Shown one piece after another: positions 1-7,875 of a stretch of DNA of 64,000 nucleotides. The translations under genes were made by a program, and so were the position numbers. The notes under the pieces were generated by a model. That model saw nothing but the letters and a program-made list of their open reading frames with translations. It was not told the DNA's origin and ran no database searches. This stretch comes from Gemmatimonadota bacterium. GTDB taxonomy: Bacteria; Gemmatimonadota; Gemmatimonadetes; Palauibacterales; KS3-K002. The first letter of the stretch is position 1; every line of letters begins with the position of its first letter. Where the stretch lies: positions 3,747,471-3,811,470 of the forward strand of contig CP070815.1 in NCBI GenBank assembly GCA_020344215.1, written 5' to 3'.

Positions 1-14
1 CAGCCGCACCCGCG

Positions 15-119
15 CTAGCCGCGTTCTCTCCTAAAGTTGAAGAACGCGATTGCGAAGTTCCGGCCGGTCCAGGTGTATCGACTCACGACGGCTCCCAACT
101 CGTCGTCCACCTCCGAGTA
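15..119 (-). pseudogene. Possible orphan C-terminal tail of an outer-membrane beta-barrel protein
   Basis: The minus strand encodes about 34 residues ending in TAG at 17-15. The tail alternates aromatic and polar residues (motif YTWTGRNFAIAFFNFRR), which resembles the last strand of a TonB-dependent receptor barrel. The reading frame runs straight out of the 3' end of the initiator tRNA, so no start codon or upstream coding region exists here. It could be the remnant left by a rearrangement at the tRNA, or chance. It is short and at the window edge. Confidence 0.22.
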
Positions 120-191
120 GCGGGGGTGGGATTTGAACCCACGACCTCCGGGTTATGAGCCCGGCGAGCTACCTGACTGCTCCACCCCGCA
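118..191 (-). tRNA. Initiator tRNA-fMet (CAT)
   Basis: The minus strand folds as a complete cloverleaf with anticodon CAT (plus-strand atg at 155-157). Three consecutive G:C pairs in the anticodon stem, an A11:T24 pair in the D stem and no Watson-Crick pair at 1:72 (T opposite T) are the hallmarks of a bacterial initiator rather than an elongator tRNA-Met. The T arm is GTGGG-TTCAAAT-CCCAC. The 3' CCA is not encoded. Confidence 0.95.
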
Positions 192-276
192 GCATGAAAG
201 CCTCGTAACGTATCGGGGAAGATGGGGGGTGTCAACAATGGAACTCCTGGGAATTGTTGAACTTTCGTTGGGGGGA

Positions 277-352
277 GGGATTCGGGAATCCGGGAATCCG
301 GGAATCCGGGAATGGGGGGATCGGGGAACTGGGGAATTAGGGAACTAGGGAG
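277..352 (+). repeat. Degenerate GGGAATC-word tandem repeat
   Basis: Between the tRNA and arsR lies a run of imperfect 7-8 bp units of the type GGGAATCC, decaying to GGGGAACT and GGGAATTA. The same word family recurs at 7209-7240 and 63099-63150, always between genes. The remaining bases from 192 to 276 show no gene. Confidence 0.75.
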
Positions 353-357
353 TCGGG

Positions 358-395
358 TTGACAAGCGCTTGGTTATTTGGCAAAATAGCCAAGCG
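358..395 (+). promoter_or_regulatory. arsR promoter with overlapping palindromic operator
   Basis: A -35 box TTGACA (358-363) and a -10 box CAAAAT (381-386) are separated by 17 bp. A near-perfect 30-bp inverted repeat spans 366-395, with outer arms CGCTTGG and CCAAGCG and an AT-rich centre, and covers the spacer and the -10 box. This is the usual arrangement for ArsR/SmtB autorepression: the apo-repressor would block RNA polymerase and metal(loid) binding would release it. Confidence 0.8.
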
Positions 396-420
396 ATTAC
401 CCCTGCCGGAGGTCCGTTTC

Positions 421-741
421 ATGGACGAGAAAGCGCGTGCCCGCTATGAGGCCAGGGCCCGGATCATCAAGGCGATGGCCCACCCCACCCGGCTCCTCTT
501 CGTGGACGAGCTGGCGAAGGGAGAGCGCTGTGTCTGCGAGCTGAACGAGATGGTGCACGCCGACGTGTCGACCATCTCGAAGCACCTGGCGGTGCTGAAG
601 AACGCCGGGATCGTGCAGGACGAGAAGCGGGGGAGCCGGGTGTTCTACTCGCTGGTGGCGCCCTGCGTGCTCAACTTCTTCTCCTGTGTCGAGGGTGTGC
701 TCGAGGCGCAGGCGAAGGAACGGGCGGAGCTGGTGTCGTGA
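421..741 (+). CDS. arsR: ArsR/SmtB-family metal(loid)-responsive repressor
   Basis: This 106-residue winged-helix repressor matches the family length. The start at 421 is chosen because a GGAGG site lies 6-7 bases upstream and the operator-promoter lies just before it; a TTG at 358 would place the promoter inside the gene. The region around residues 45-75 (VSTISKHLAVLKNAGIV) is the recognition helix and wing. Cys37-Val-Cys39 at the start of helix alpha-3 matches the CVC arsenite/soft-metal sensing site of classical ArsR proteins. It overlaps the permease gene by 4 bases (GTGA), so the two are translationally coupled. The inducer is inferred to be a thiophilic metal(loid), not shown. Confidence 0.9.
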   Translation: MDEKARARYEARARIIKAMAHPTRLLFVDELAKGERCVCELNEMVHADVSTISKHLAVLKNAGIVQDEKRGSRVFYSLVAPCVLNFFSCVEGVLEAQAKERAELVS

Positions 742-2102
742 CGGCGCGCGCCGTGCCCGAGAGCGCGGTTCGCGTGGGTGAGCCGGCGACGAGGTGGCGC
801 CGGGAGTGGAAAGCGCTCGTCGTCATTCTCGGCGTCTTCCTGCTCTGCTTCTATCTGCCGGTGGAGTGGTTGAGCGGGTGGGGTCGTCTGCAGGACGCGT
901 TCTGGGAAGGGCTGTACCTGGTCCGCTGGTACGCGCAGGAGCACGTCATCCTGTGTCTGATCCCCGCGTTCTTCATCGCCGGCGCGATCGCGGTATTCGT
1001 CAGCCACGCGTCCGTGATGAAGTACCTGGGGGCGGGCGCGAACAAGGTGCTTGCGTACGGCGTGGCGTCGGTCTCGGGGGCGATGCTGGCGGTTTGCTCG
1101 TGCACGGTGCTGCCGCTCTTCGCCGGTATCTACGGGATGGGCGCGGGGCTGGGTCCGGCGTCGGCGTTCCTTTACGCGGGTCCGGCGATCAACGTGCTGG
1201 CGATCATCTTCACCGCCCGCGTACTGGGTCTGGAGCTCGGTGTCGCCCGGGCGGTCGGCGCGATCGTCTTCAGCGTGGTGATCGGGCTCTTCATGCACTT
1301 CATCTTCCGCAAGGAGGAGATGGAGAAGGCGCGGATCCAGGCGCAGATGCCGGCCCCGGAGGTGAGTCGGCCGCTCTGGCAGAACGCGCTCTTCTTCGCG
1401 AGTCTCGTCGGCGTTCTTGTCTTCGCCAACTGGGGCGAGCCCGCCGAGGCGTCAGGGCTGTGGCAGGGGATCTACTCGGTGAAGTGGATCATCACAGCGG
1501 TCGTGGCGCTAGTGCTCGCCGTGATCCTGGTGCGCTGGTTCGATCTGGAGCTTTGGAAAGTCGCAACGGTAGTCGTTCCAACGGCGGTAGTGGCGATCCT
1601 GGTCCCGGGCGAGCCGCTCATCCCGTTCGCCGTCGCCGTCGTCGGGCTCTCCGTTATTACCAGTACGCGGGCCGGGGAGCCTGGCGATTGGTTTGCTGAG
1701 TCATGGAAGTTCGCGAAGCAGATCCTGCCGCTCTTGTTGCTGGGCGTGTTGATCGCCGGGATGCTGCTCGGTCGGCCGGGTCAGGAGGGGCTCATCCCGT
1801 CGGAGTGGGTGAGCGGTGCGGTCGGCGGCAACTCGCTCTTCGCAAACTTCTTCGCGTCGATTGCGGGCGCCTTCATGTACTTCGCCACGCTGACCGAGGT
1901 GCCGATCCTTCAGGGGCTCATCGGCAACGGTATGGGGGCCGGACCGGCGCTGGCGCTATTGCTGGCCGGGCCAGCGCTCTCGCTGCCCAACATGTTAGTA
2001 ATCCGGAGCGTGATCGGAACGCGTAAGACGGTGGTCTACGTGGCGCTGGTGGTCGTCATGTCCACGGCTGCCGGCTTGCTCTACGGAGTGATTCACGGAT
2101 AG
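738..2102 (+). CDS. DUF318/ArsP-like membrane permease
   Basis: A 454-residue polytopic inner-membrane protein with about ten hydrophobic segments in two halves joined by a charged linker near residues 190-215. The motif CSCTVLPLFAGIYGMGAG followed by PAINVLAI is the signature of the UPF0718/DUF318 permease family, whose characterised member ArsP exports organoarsenicals. A CSC pair lies inside the membrane. It starts with GTG overlapping the arsR stop and is followed 9 bases later by a thioredoxin-like gene, a cassette seen in many bacteria. It probably exports an arsenical or another thiol-reactive compound; the substrate cannot be read from sequence. Confidence 0.85.
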   Translation: MTARAVPESAVRVGEPATRWRREWKALVVILGVFLLCFYLPVEWLSGWGRLQDAFWEGLYLVRWYAQEHVILCLIPAFFIAGAIAVFVSHASVMKYLGAGANKVLAYGVASVSGAMLAVCSCTVLPLFAGIYGMGAGLGPASAFLYAGPAINVLAIIFTARVLGLELGVARAVGAIVFSVVIGLFMHFIFRKEEMEKARIQAQMPAPEVSRPLWQNALFFASLVGVLVFANWGEPAEASGLWQGIYSVKWIITAVVALVLAVILVRWFDLELWKVATVVVPTAVVAILVPGEPLIPFAVAVVGLSVITSTRAGEPGDWFAESWKFAKQILPLLLLGVLIAGMLLGRPGQEGLIPSEWVSGAVGGNSLFANFFASIAGAFMYFATLTEVPILQGLIGNGMGAGPALALLLAGPALSLPNMLVIRSVIGTRKTVVYVALVVVMSTAAGLLYGVIHG

Positions 2103-2111
2103 GAGTCTTCG

Positions 2112-2342
2112 ATGAAGATTCAGATACTGGGTAAGGGATGTCCGAGCTGCGAGAAGCTGGCCGAGAACGCCGAGGCCGCCGCACGCGAGCTCGGCATCGA
2201 TTTCCAGATGGAGAAGGTGACCGACCTCAAGGAGATCATGAAGCTCGGTGTCATGATGACGCCCGGCCTTGTAGTAGATGGCGAAGTCAAATCGGTCGGG
2301 AAGGTCTTGTCGAGCGAGGAGATCAAGGAGCTGCTGAACTAG
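2112..2342 (+). CDS. Thioredoxin-like redox-active disulfide protein
   Basis: A 76-residue minimal thioredoxin fold of the redox-active disulfide protein 2 type. The N-terminal strand MKIQILGKG leads into the CPSC active site (about residues 10-13), and a cis-proline MMTPG motif lies near residue 50. It has no signal peptide, so it is cytoplasmic. It is the third gene of the arsR-permease operon, with a good GGAGTCTTCG leader. In such cassettes it may deliver reducing equivalents to, or carry the metal(loid) for, the permease; this is inference from neighbourhood. Confidence 0.88.
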   Translation: MKIQILGKGCPSCEKLAENAEAAARELGIDFQMEKVTDLKEIMKLGVMMTPGLVVDGEVKSVGKVLSSEEIKELLN

Positions 2343-2354
2343 ACAAATGTACTT

Positions 2355-2370
2355 GCGCCCGAGTGGGCGC
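2355..2370 (+). terminator. Short hairpin after the arsR operon
   Basis: A 6-bp GC stem (GCGCCC, loop GAGT, GGGCGC) begins 12 bases after the stop of the thioredoxin-like gene. There is no T tract, so it is at best a weak terminator or mRNA 3'-end stabiliser. Confidence 0.35.
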
Positions 2371-2432
2371 GACGGCACCACTACGATGGGAAGCAAAGCA
2401 CGGCGGTTGTACCGTCGCGATCGCCCAGTCCA

Positions 2433-4048
2433 ATGGAGCTGTCGTTACTTCAGCGCAGGAAGATCCCGCTGCTCTTCCTGCTCGGCGTCGGTATTCCGAG
2501 TCTCGCTCTTGGCTACCTCGCCTTTCGAGGTATCCGGAACGAGCTGGCGCTTCTCGAGCAGCGGCGACTCGGCGAGCACCGTGCGCTCGCCGAGTTGGTG
2601 GGCGATACGATCGCAGAACGCATCGCGGCGGCGGAGCTCCGCGGCGGCGGACAGGCGAACCGGCGAGGAACGAGTTCCAACAGAATCGCTATCGCGCCGC
2701 CGCCACGTCCTATCAGCGTGCGTTCGCCGGGGTCTCCGATCCGGTACTTAAGGGTGAAGCACTGGTCGCCATCGCCAGGGTCCGGCGTAAGGCAGGCGAT
2801 TTCGCGGCTGCGATCACTTCGTGCGAGACGCTGGCCGACGACTACGGCCGGGTGAGGACGACCGCCGGGGTACCGCTTGGGCCGATGGCGCGCCTCGAGC
2901 AGGGCTCTCTGTTGCTCATGACCGGCGACTCGCTGGGTGCACGCGCCGCGTTCACCGACTTGTACGAGCGACTGGTCGACGGGGAGTGGATGCTCGAGCG
3001 AGCGCAGTACGAGTTCTTCGCGGGACAGGCGGGCGACTCGATCGGCGGCATGGCTGCGCGTGCGGCTGGTTCGGCAGGGTCGAGTCAGAGCACTCTCGCA
3101 GATCTGCGAGCGAGGGAAGCCGAGCGCAGGGAGATTACGGAGCGACTCATCCTGTTCCAGGAGAGGGCGGGCGAGGATCTGGCGGCGCGAATCTCTAGAG
3201 CCGGCGACGGTGCACTCAACACCGGGTCGCGGTTCACCCTGGAGAGTGCCGGGCAAAGCTACCTCGTATCTCTGCTGTACCCAGTTCGAGGCGAAGGCGG
3301 TGGGTGGGGTCTGCTCTTCGATGCCGACTATCTGCGGGATGGTCTGCTTCGCCCCGCGCTTGAGGAGTACGTCGACCCTGCGACGAGCGACTGGGTTGTG
3401 AGGGGGAAGGACGGCAGCGCGATCCTGGCGCGCGACGGTTCGCCGACCGGGTCGCTCACGCTGAACGCTACCCTGGCGGGCAATTTCCCGCCGTGGCTGA
3501 TCGAGTTCTACCAGCGGCCGCGGAGTCCGTACAGGCGCCTCTTCGCATCGGGCCAGAGCATCTATCTCTACACGTTCCTACTCATCGCGAGCATCCTGAT
3601 CTTCGGGCTGGCCCTGACGGTCCGAGCCGTCACTCACGAGCTGGAACTCGCGAGGCTCAAGTCCGATTTCGTCTCGACGGTCTCCCACGAGTTCAAGAGC
3701 CCGCTGACCTCGATCCGTCAGCTGGCGGAGATGCTGCAGGGTGGACGGGTACCCTCCGAGGAGCGCCGCCAGCGGTACTACGATGTGTTGGTTGAGCAGA
3801 GCTCCAGGCTCTCTTCTCTGGTCACCAACATCCTCGACCTCGCCAGGATCGAGGAGGGGAGGAAGGAATTCCGGTTTGAGGCGGTCGACGCGGGCGAGCT
3901 CGTGCGGGACCTGGTGGCGACGACCCAGCATCGTGTGGGACACGAGGGTTTCGTCGTGGAGGCTCGTGTCGAGGAGGCGCTGCCGCCGGTGCGCGCCGAC
4001 GCCGTCGCTGCTTGCGGCCCCAGGGCTCGCCACGGTATCGTCACATGA
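2433..4048 (+). pseudogene. Frameshifted and truncated sensor histidine kinase
   Basis: The N-terminus starts at ATG 2433 with a transmembrane helix (about residues 11-31). Near 2641-2650, in a GCGGCGGCGG run, the reading frame changes by one base, and the rest continues in another frame. That part holds a TPR-like extracytoplasmic region, a second TM helix (around 3555-3625) and a HisKA dimerisation domain with the phosphoacceptor motif STVSHEFKSPL (around 3675-3705). The sequence stays kinase-like to about 4005 and then ends at TGA 4046-4048. The whole HATPase_c catalytic domain is missing, and no response regulator follows. The frameshift could be an assembly error, but loss of the ATPase domain cannot be repaired by one base. 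Confidence 0.8.
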
Positions 4049-4049
4049 C

Positions 4050-6791
4050 ATGGCGAGCCCTGCTCTATCCGAAAAACTGCTGAAGCAACTCCGTGCCGTC
4101 GTCGGACGCGGTAACGTGCTCACGGAGCCGGGCGAGCTGCTCGCCTTCGAGTCCGATGCGCTGACCGCCTACCGGGCGACACCCGCCGCCGTCGTATTCG
4201 TTCACTCGACTGAAGAGATCCAGGCGGTCGTCTCCGCGCTGCACATGGCGACGATCCCGTTCGTGCCACGGGGCGCCGGGACCGGGCTGTCGGGCGGTGC
4301 CGTGGCTGACGGTGCGGTGATCGTCGAGCTGTCACGCATGAACCGCATCCTCTGGATCGATGCGGAGAACCGGCGGGCACGGGTACAGCCGGGTGTCATC
4401 AACGCGCGGCTCAACGAGGTGGTGGCGCCGCAGCGGCTCATGTACGCGCCCGACCCGTCGAGCGAGGCGGCCTGCACGCTGGGCGGTAACGTGGCCGAGA
4501 ACGCCGGTGGCCCGCACTGCCTGAAGTACGGCGTGACCTCGAACCACATCGTCGGTCTCACCGTGGTCGCGCCGGGCGGCGCGGTGATCGAGCTACCGGG
4601 TCCCGACGGCCCGGGCTACGACCTGGTGGGTCTGTTCGTCGGCTCGGAGGGTACGCTGGGGATCTGCAGCGAGATCGAGGTGCGGCTCGTGCCGGTCCCC
4701 GCCGCGGTCGGCACGCTCTTGGCCCACTTCGACGACATCGAGGGAGCGAGCCGCGCCGTGTCGGCGATCATCGCGGCGGGGATCGTGCCCGCCGCGCTCG
4801 AGATGATCGATCAGAATACGCTGAAGGCGGTGGAGGCGTCAGTCTACGCCGCTGGGTTCCCGACCGACGTCGCCGCCTCGCTCATCGTCGAGCTCGACGG
4901 GCCGGGCGCCGGCCTCGCCGAGCAGGTACTCCAGGTCGAGGAGTTGCTGGCGGAACACGGGGCGCGGCAGGTGGGTGTGGCGGCGAGCGAGACGGAGCGC
5001 ACGAAGTTCTGGAAGGCGCGCAAGTCGGCGTTCGGCGCGATGGGCCGAATCGGCTCTGACCTGTTTGTACAGGACGCGACGGTGCCGCGCAGCAAGCTGC
5101 CCGAGATGCTCGCCCGGGTGTACGAGATTGCGAAGAAGTACGATCTGACAATCACCAACGTCTTCCACGCGGGTGATGGCAACCTGCACCCGAACATCCC
5201 GTTCGATCGGCGCGAGGGTGGTGTCCTCGACCGGGTGTATGAGGCGAGCAAGGAGATCATCGAGGCGAGCGTCGCGGCGGGCGGCACGATCACCGGCGAG
5301 CACGGCGTCGGCGTCGACAAGCGGAAGTACATGTCGCTCGTCTTCTCCGATGTCGACCGTCAGGTGATGCGCTGGGTGAAGCAGGTCTTCGATCCCGCCA
5401 AGCTCTGCAATCCGAAGAAGATCCTTCCGGATGAGCCGGAGACGCCGGTCCCGGGCTGGGTCGGTACGGTGGGCGTAAGGAGATCGAAGGCGAAGCCCGA
5501 TGAGGTCGCCGGTGCGGTAGAGGTGGCGATCGGCTCGGCCTGCCTGCTGGATAAGCCGGGCACTTTCATTGTGGACGGCGCGCCTGCTGAGGTGGTAGCT
5601 GAGCCCGAGTCGCTGGAAGAACTGGCCGAGCTGATGCAGCTGGCCGGGAAGTCGGGCTGGGCGGTGGTTCCGGTAGGCCACGGGGGTTGGCTCAACGTCG
5701 GCAACCCGCACCGTCATTTCGATCTCGTGATCACCATGCGGCGGCTAAACGGGGTCGTCGAGCATCATCCCGACGATCTCCTGGCCACGGTGCTGCCGGG
5801 GACCTCGCTCCGCGATCTGGGCGCGACGCTGGCCGGGGTGGGGCAGTGGTGGCCGCTCGACCCGCTGGGCGACGGGACGGTTGGCGCGACGATCGCTACC
5901 GGTTCGGCGGGCCCGCTGGCCGCTGCCTTCGGGACGCCTCGCGACCTCGTCCTCGGGCTCACTGTGATCCGGCCCGACGGCCGCGTGGTCAAAGCCGGCG
6001 GCCGGGTGGTGAAGAACGTGGCCGGCTACGACATGGTGAAGCTGTACACCGGGAGCTGGGGGACGCTGGGGATCATCGCCAAGGCGCACCTGCGGCTGCA
6101 CGCGCTACCGCAGGCGGACCGGACGCGCCTCTACCGGGCGCGAGGCGCTGGGGAGTTGGCCGCCCTGGCGATGGAGCTGGTGGCGAGCGGCAGGCTGGCG
6201 CCGGCGGCAGCGGAGATCGCCTCGCCAGCGGCGGCGCGGGCCCTTGATGTCGAGACTGACGATTGGGTGCTGATCGTCCGCTGGCTGGGGCACAAAGCGG
6301 CGGTCAACGACGCTGTGCGTGGTGCGAAATCCGCCGCGGCCAGGCGGTCGATCCGGGTCGAGTCGCGCGACCGGATTTGGGGCTCGGTCGTCGGCCTGGA
6401 GGACAGCCTGCGACCGGCACTGGCCGTCCGGGCCAATATTCCGCTGCGGGCCGTCGAGGAGTTCGTCCGGCAGGCGACGCCGTTCTGCGGTGGGGAGACG
6501 CCGCCGCTACTGGCTTCGCCGCTCACGGGTCGGATCTGGATCTTCGTGCCGCGTTCGCTGTACGGGGCGGCGTCAAGTGAGCGGCTCTGGACGTTGCGGG
6601 TGGAGGAGCTGCGACGCGAGGCCAGAGAGGGCGGCGGTGTGGTGAGGGTGGAGCGGGCGCCGACGTCGCTACGCCGGATCGTCGACCCCTGGGGCGACCC
6701 GGGTGCAGCCCAGCAGCTCATCAGCGCACTCAAGATCAGGTTCGATCCGGACGCGATACTGAAACCGGGCTTCTTCGTGGGAGAGTTGTGA
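4050..6791 (+). CDS. glcD-glcE: Glycolate oxidase, fused GlcD-GlcE FAD subunits
   Basis: A 913-residue fusion of the two flavoprotein subunits of membrane-associated glycolate oxidase (glycolate to glyoxylate). Residues 1-465 match GlcD: PCMH FAD-binding motif RGAGTGLSGG (74-83), GNVAENAGG (147-155), VGSEGTLG (197-204), HAGDGNLHPN (373-382) and GEHGVGVDKRKY (417-428). Residues about 475-913 match GlcE, with a second PCMH domain (VGHGGWLNVGNP; VKNVAGYDMVKLYTGS). E. coli makes these as separate proteins. The partner Fe-S subunit GlcF is at 21040. ATG 4050 has no clear Shine-Dalgarno site and sits directly on the broken kinase, so expression may depend on the deletion junction. Confidence 0.9.
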   Translation: MASPALSEKLLKQLRAVVGRGNVLTEPGELLAFESDALTAYRATPAAVVFVHSTEEIQAVVSALHMATIPFVPRGAGTGLSGGAVADGAVIVELSRMNRILWIDAENRRARVQPGVINARLNEVVAPQRLMYAPDPSSEAACTLGGNVAENAGGPHCLKYGVTSNHIVGLTVVAPGGAVIELPGPDGPGYDLVGLFVGSEGTLGICSEIEVRLVPVPAAVGTLLAHFDDIEGASRAVSAIIAAGIVPAALEMIDQNTLKAVEASVYAAGFPTDVAASLIVELDGPGAGLAEQVLQVEELLAEHGARQVGVAASETERTKFWKARKSAFGAMGRIGSDLFVQDATVPRSKLPEMLARVYEIAKKYDLTITNVFHAGDGNLHPNIPFDRREGGVLDRVYEASKEIIEASVAAGGTITGEHGVGVDKRKYMSLVFSDVDRQVMRWVKQVFDPAKLCNPKKILPDEPETPVPGWVGTVGVRRSKAKPDEVAGAVEVAIGSACLLDKPGTFIVDGAPAEVVAEPESLEELAELMQLAGKSGWAVVPVGHGGWLNVGNPHRHFDLVITMRRLNGVVEHHPDDLLATVLPGTSLRDLGATLAGVGQWWPLDPLGDGTVGATIATGSAGPLAAAFGTPRDLVLGLTVIRPDGRVVKAGGRVVKNVAGYDMVKLYTGSWGTLGIIAKAHLRLHALPQADRTRLYRARGAGELAALAMELVASGRLAPAAAEIASPAAARALDVETDDWVLIVRWLGHKAAVNDAVRGAKSAAARRSIRVESRDRIWGSVVGLEDSLRPALAVRANIPLRAVEEFVRQATPFCGGETPPLLASPLTGRIWIFVPRSLYGAASSERLWTLRVEELRREAREGGGVVRVERAPTSLRRIVDPWGDPGAAQQLISALKIRFDPDAILKPGFFVGEL

Positions 6792-6792
6792 C

Positions 6793-7197
6793 GTGTGGTG
6801 GGGAGCGGAGAAGACACTGGCGCCAGCGCGCAGGCTGGCGCCGGCGATCGTTACGCTTGCTGTATCCGGTTGTGTCTTCTACCAGCCGATCGAGCCGTCT
6901 TTGGTATGGCATCCCTTCGAGGCGACGGCGTATTGTGACTACGGGTTCACCGCCTCGGGTGTTTATGTGCGTGAGGGTATCGTCGCGGGCGATCCGCGGG
7001 TGCTTCCCCTGGGCAGCGAGATCGACATCAAGCTGGAGGACGGCGAGGTCCTTAGTAAGCGCCAGGTCATGGACAAGGGTAGCGCGATCAAGGGCTACAT
7101 CATCGATATCTGGATGCCGACTTGCGAGGAGGCGATGGCGTTCGGGCGTAGAGAGGTGAAGGTGCGGGTGCGGAGGAAGGGGACGCTGAAGAGTTGA
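6793..7197 (+). CDS. 3D-domain lipoprotein
   Basis: A 134-residue exported protein starting at GTG, one base after the glycolate oxidase stop. An N-terminal signal with lipobox VSGC puts the lipidated cysteine at residue 27. The rest is a 3D (three-aspartate) double-psi beta-barrel domain as in MltA and RpfB-like proteins: AGDPRVLPLGSEIDI, then DKGSAIKGYIIDIW and a FGRREVKVRV end. The family contains peptidoglycan lytic or related hydrolases acting in the cell envelope. Whether this short version is catalytic is unknown. It looks co-transcribed with the upstream gene. Confidence 0.8.
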   Translation: MWWGAEKTLAPARRLAPAIVTLAVSGCVFYQPIEPSLVWHPFEATAYCDYGFTASGVYVREGIVAGDPRVLPLGSEIDIKLEDGEVLSKRQVMDKGSAIKGYIIDIWMPTCEEAMAFGRREVKVRVRRKGTLKS

Positions 7198-7208
7198 TGT
7201 TGGAGTGG

Positions 7209-7274
7209 GAGTTCGGGAATCGGGGAATCGGGGCGATGACGATTACGATTACGATCACGATTACGAGCACGAGT
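7209..7274 (+). repeat. Intergenic simple repeats (GGGAATC and ACGATT words)
   Basis: Two GGGAATCG units at about 7214-7231 are followed by five imperfect hexamers of the type ACGATT (7239-7273). The first part matches the repeat families at 277-352 and 63099-63150. The second part appears only here. Confidence 0.7.
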
Positions 7275-7312
7275 AGGAACGAGAGTGGGGGTGCGGAGAT
7301 GAGGGGGAGAGG

Positions 7313-7873
7313 GTGAAGATATACACGCGGAAGGGTGATGGGGGGGAGACCGCGTTGTTTGGGGGTCGGCGAGTTATGAAAGACGAATTGCGGGTGGAAG
7401 CGTACGGGGCGGTTGACGAGCTCAACAGCGCGCTCGGGCTCGCCGTCGCGAGGCTTCCGAAAGAAATGAAGGAATGGCGCGATTCGCTCATGGCCATCCA
7501 GTCCGACCTCTTTACGCTGGGTGCGATCCTCGCAACGCCGAAGGCGCGGGCGGCGAAACCGGAGCACATACCCGAGGTGCGTGAGGCGCGGGTCGAGGCA
7601 CTGGAGGCTTGGATCGACAGGCTCGACGAAGAGCTCGCGCCGCTGAAAGCCTTCGTGCTGCCCGGCGGCGGCGAGTGTGCTGGAACCCTCCACCTGGCGC
7701 GTAGTGTTTGCCGTCGCGCCGAGCGGCGCGTCGTGGCGCTGGCGAAGCTCGAGGAAGTGGAGCCGGTGATTATCAAGTACCTGAACCGGCTCTCCGATTT
7801 CCTGTTCACCGTTGCCCGGGCCGCGAACGCGCGGCAGGGCGTAGCCGATGTGGAGTGGCAGCCGGAGTCGTAG
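7313..7873 (+). CDS. Cob(I)alamin adenosyltransferase, PduO type
   Basis: A 186-residue protein that transfers the 5'-deoxyadenosyl group of ATP to cob(I)alamin, giving coenzyme B12, in the cytoplasm. The N-terminal ATP-binding motif TRKGDGGETALFGG and the KDELRVEAYGAVDELNS segment (about residues 24-40) are diagnostic. The C-terminal helices contain CRRAERR and the conserved YLNRLSDFLFTVAR motif. The start is GTG with a GGGGGAGAGGG leader. The length fits the family. It stands two bases ahead of the alpha/beta hydrolase gene and is probably co-transcribed, although no B12 enzyme lies nearby. Confidence 0.93.
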   Translation: MKIYTRKGDGGETALFGGRRVMKDELRVEAYGAVDELNSALGLAVARLPKEMKEWRDSLMAIQSDLFTLGAILATPKARAAKPEHIPEVREARVEALEAWIDRLDEELAPLKAFVLPGGGECAGTLHLARSVCRRAERRVVALAKLEEVEPVIIKYLNRLSDFLFTVARAANARQGVADVEWQPES

Positions 7874-7875
7874 AC

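Noticed and set aside
133-348. Open frames across the tRNA and the GGGAATC repeat
   Set aside because: They run through the tRNA gene and repeat words and encode low-complexity peptides.
358-420. TTG start at 358 extending ArsR by 21 residues
   Set aside because: The bases hold the promoter and operator, and the ATG at 421 has a good ribosome site.
3741-4049. Upstream extension of the glycolate oxidase frame
   Set aside because: It lies in the shadow of the histidine kinase remnant and has no family similarity; GlcD homology begins at about 4050.
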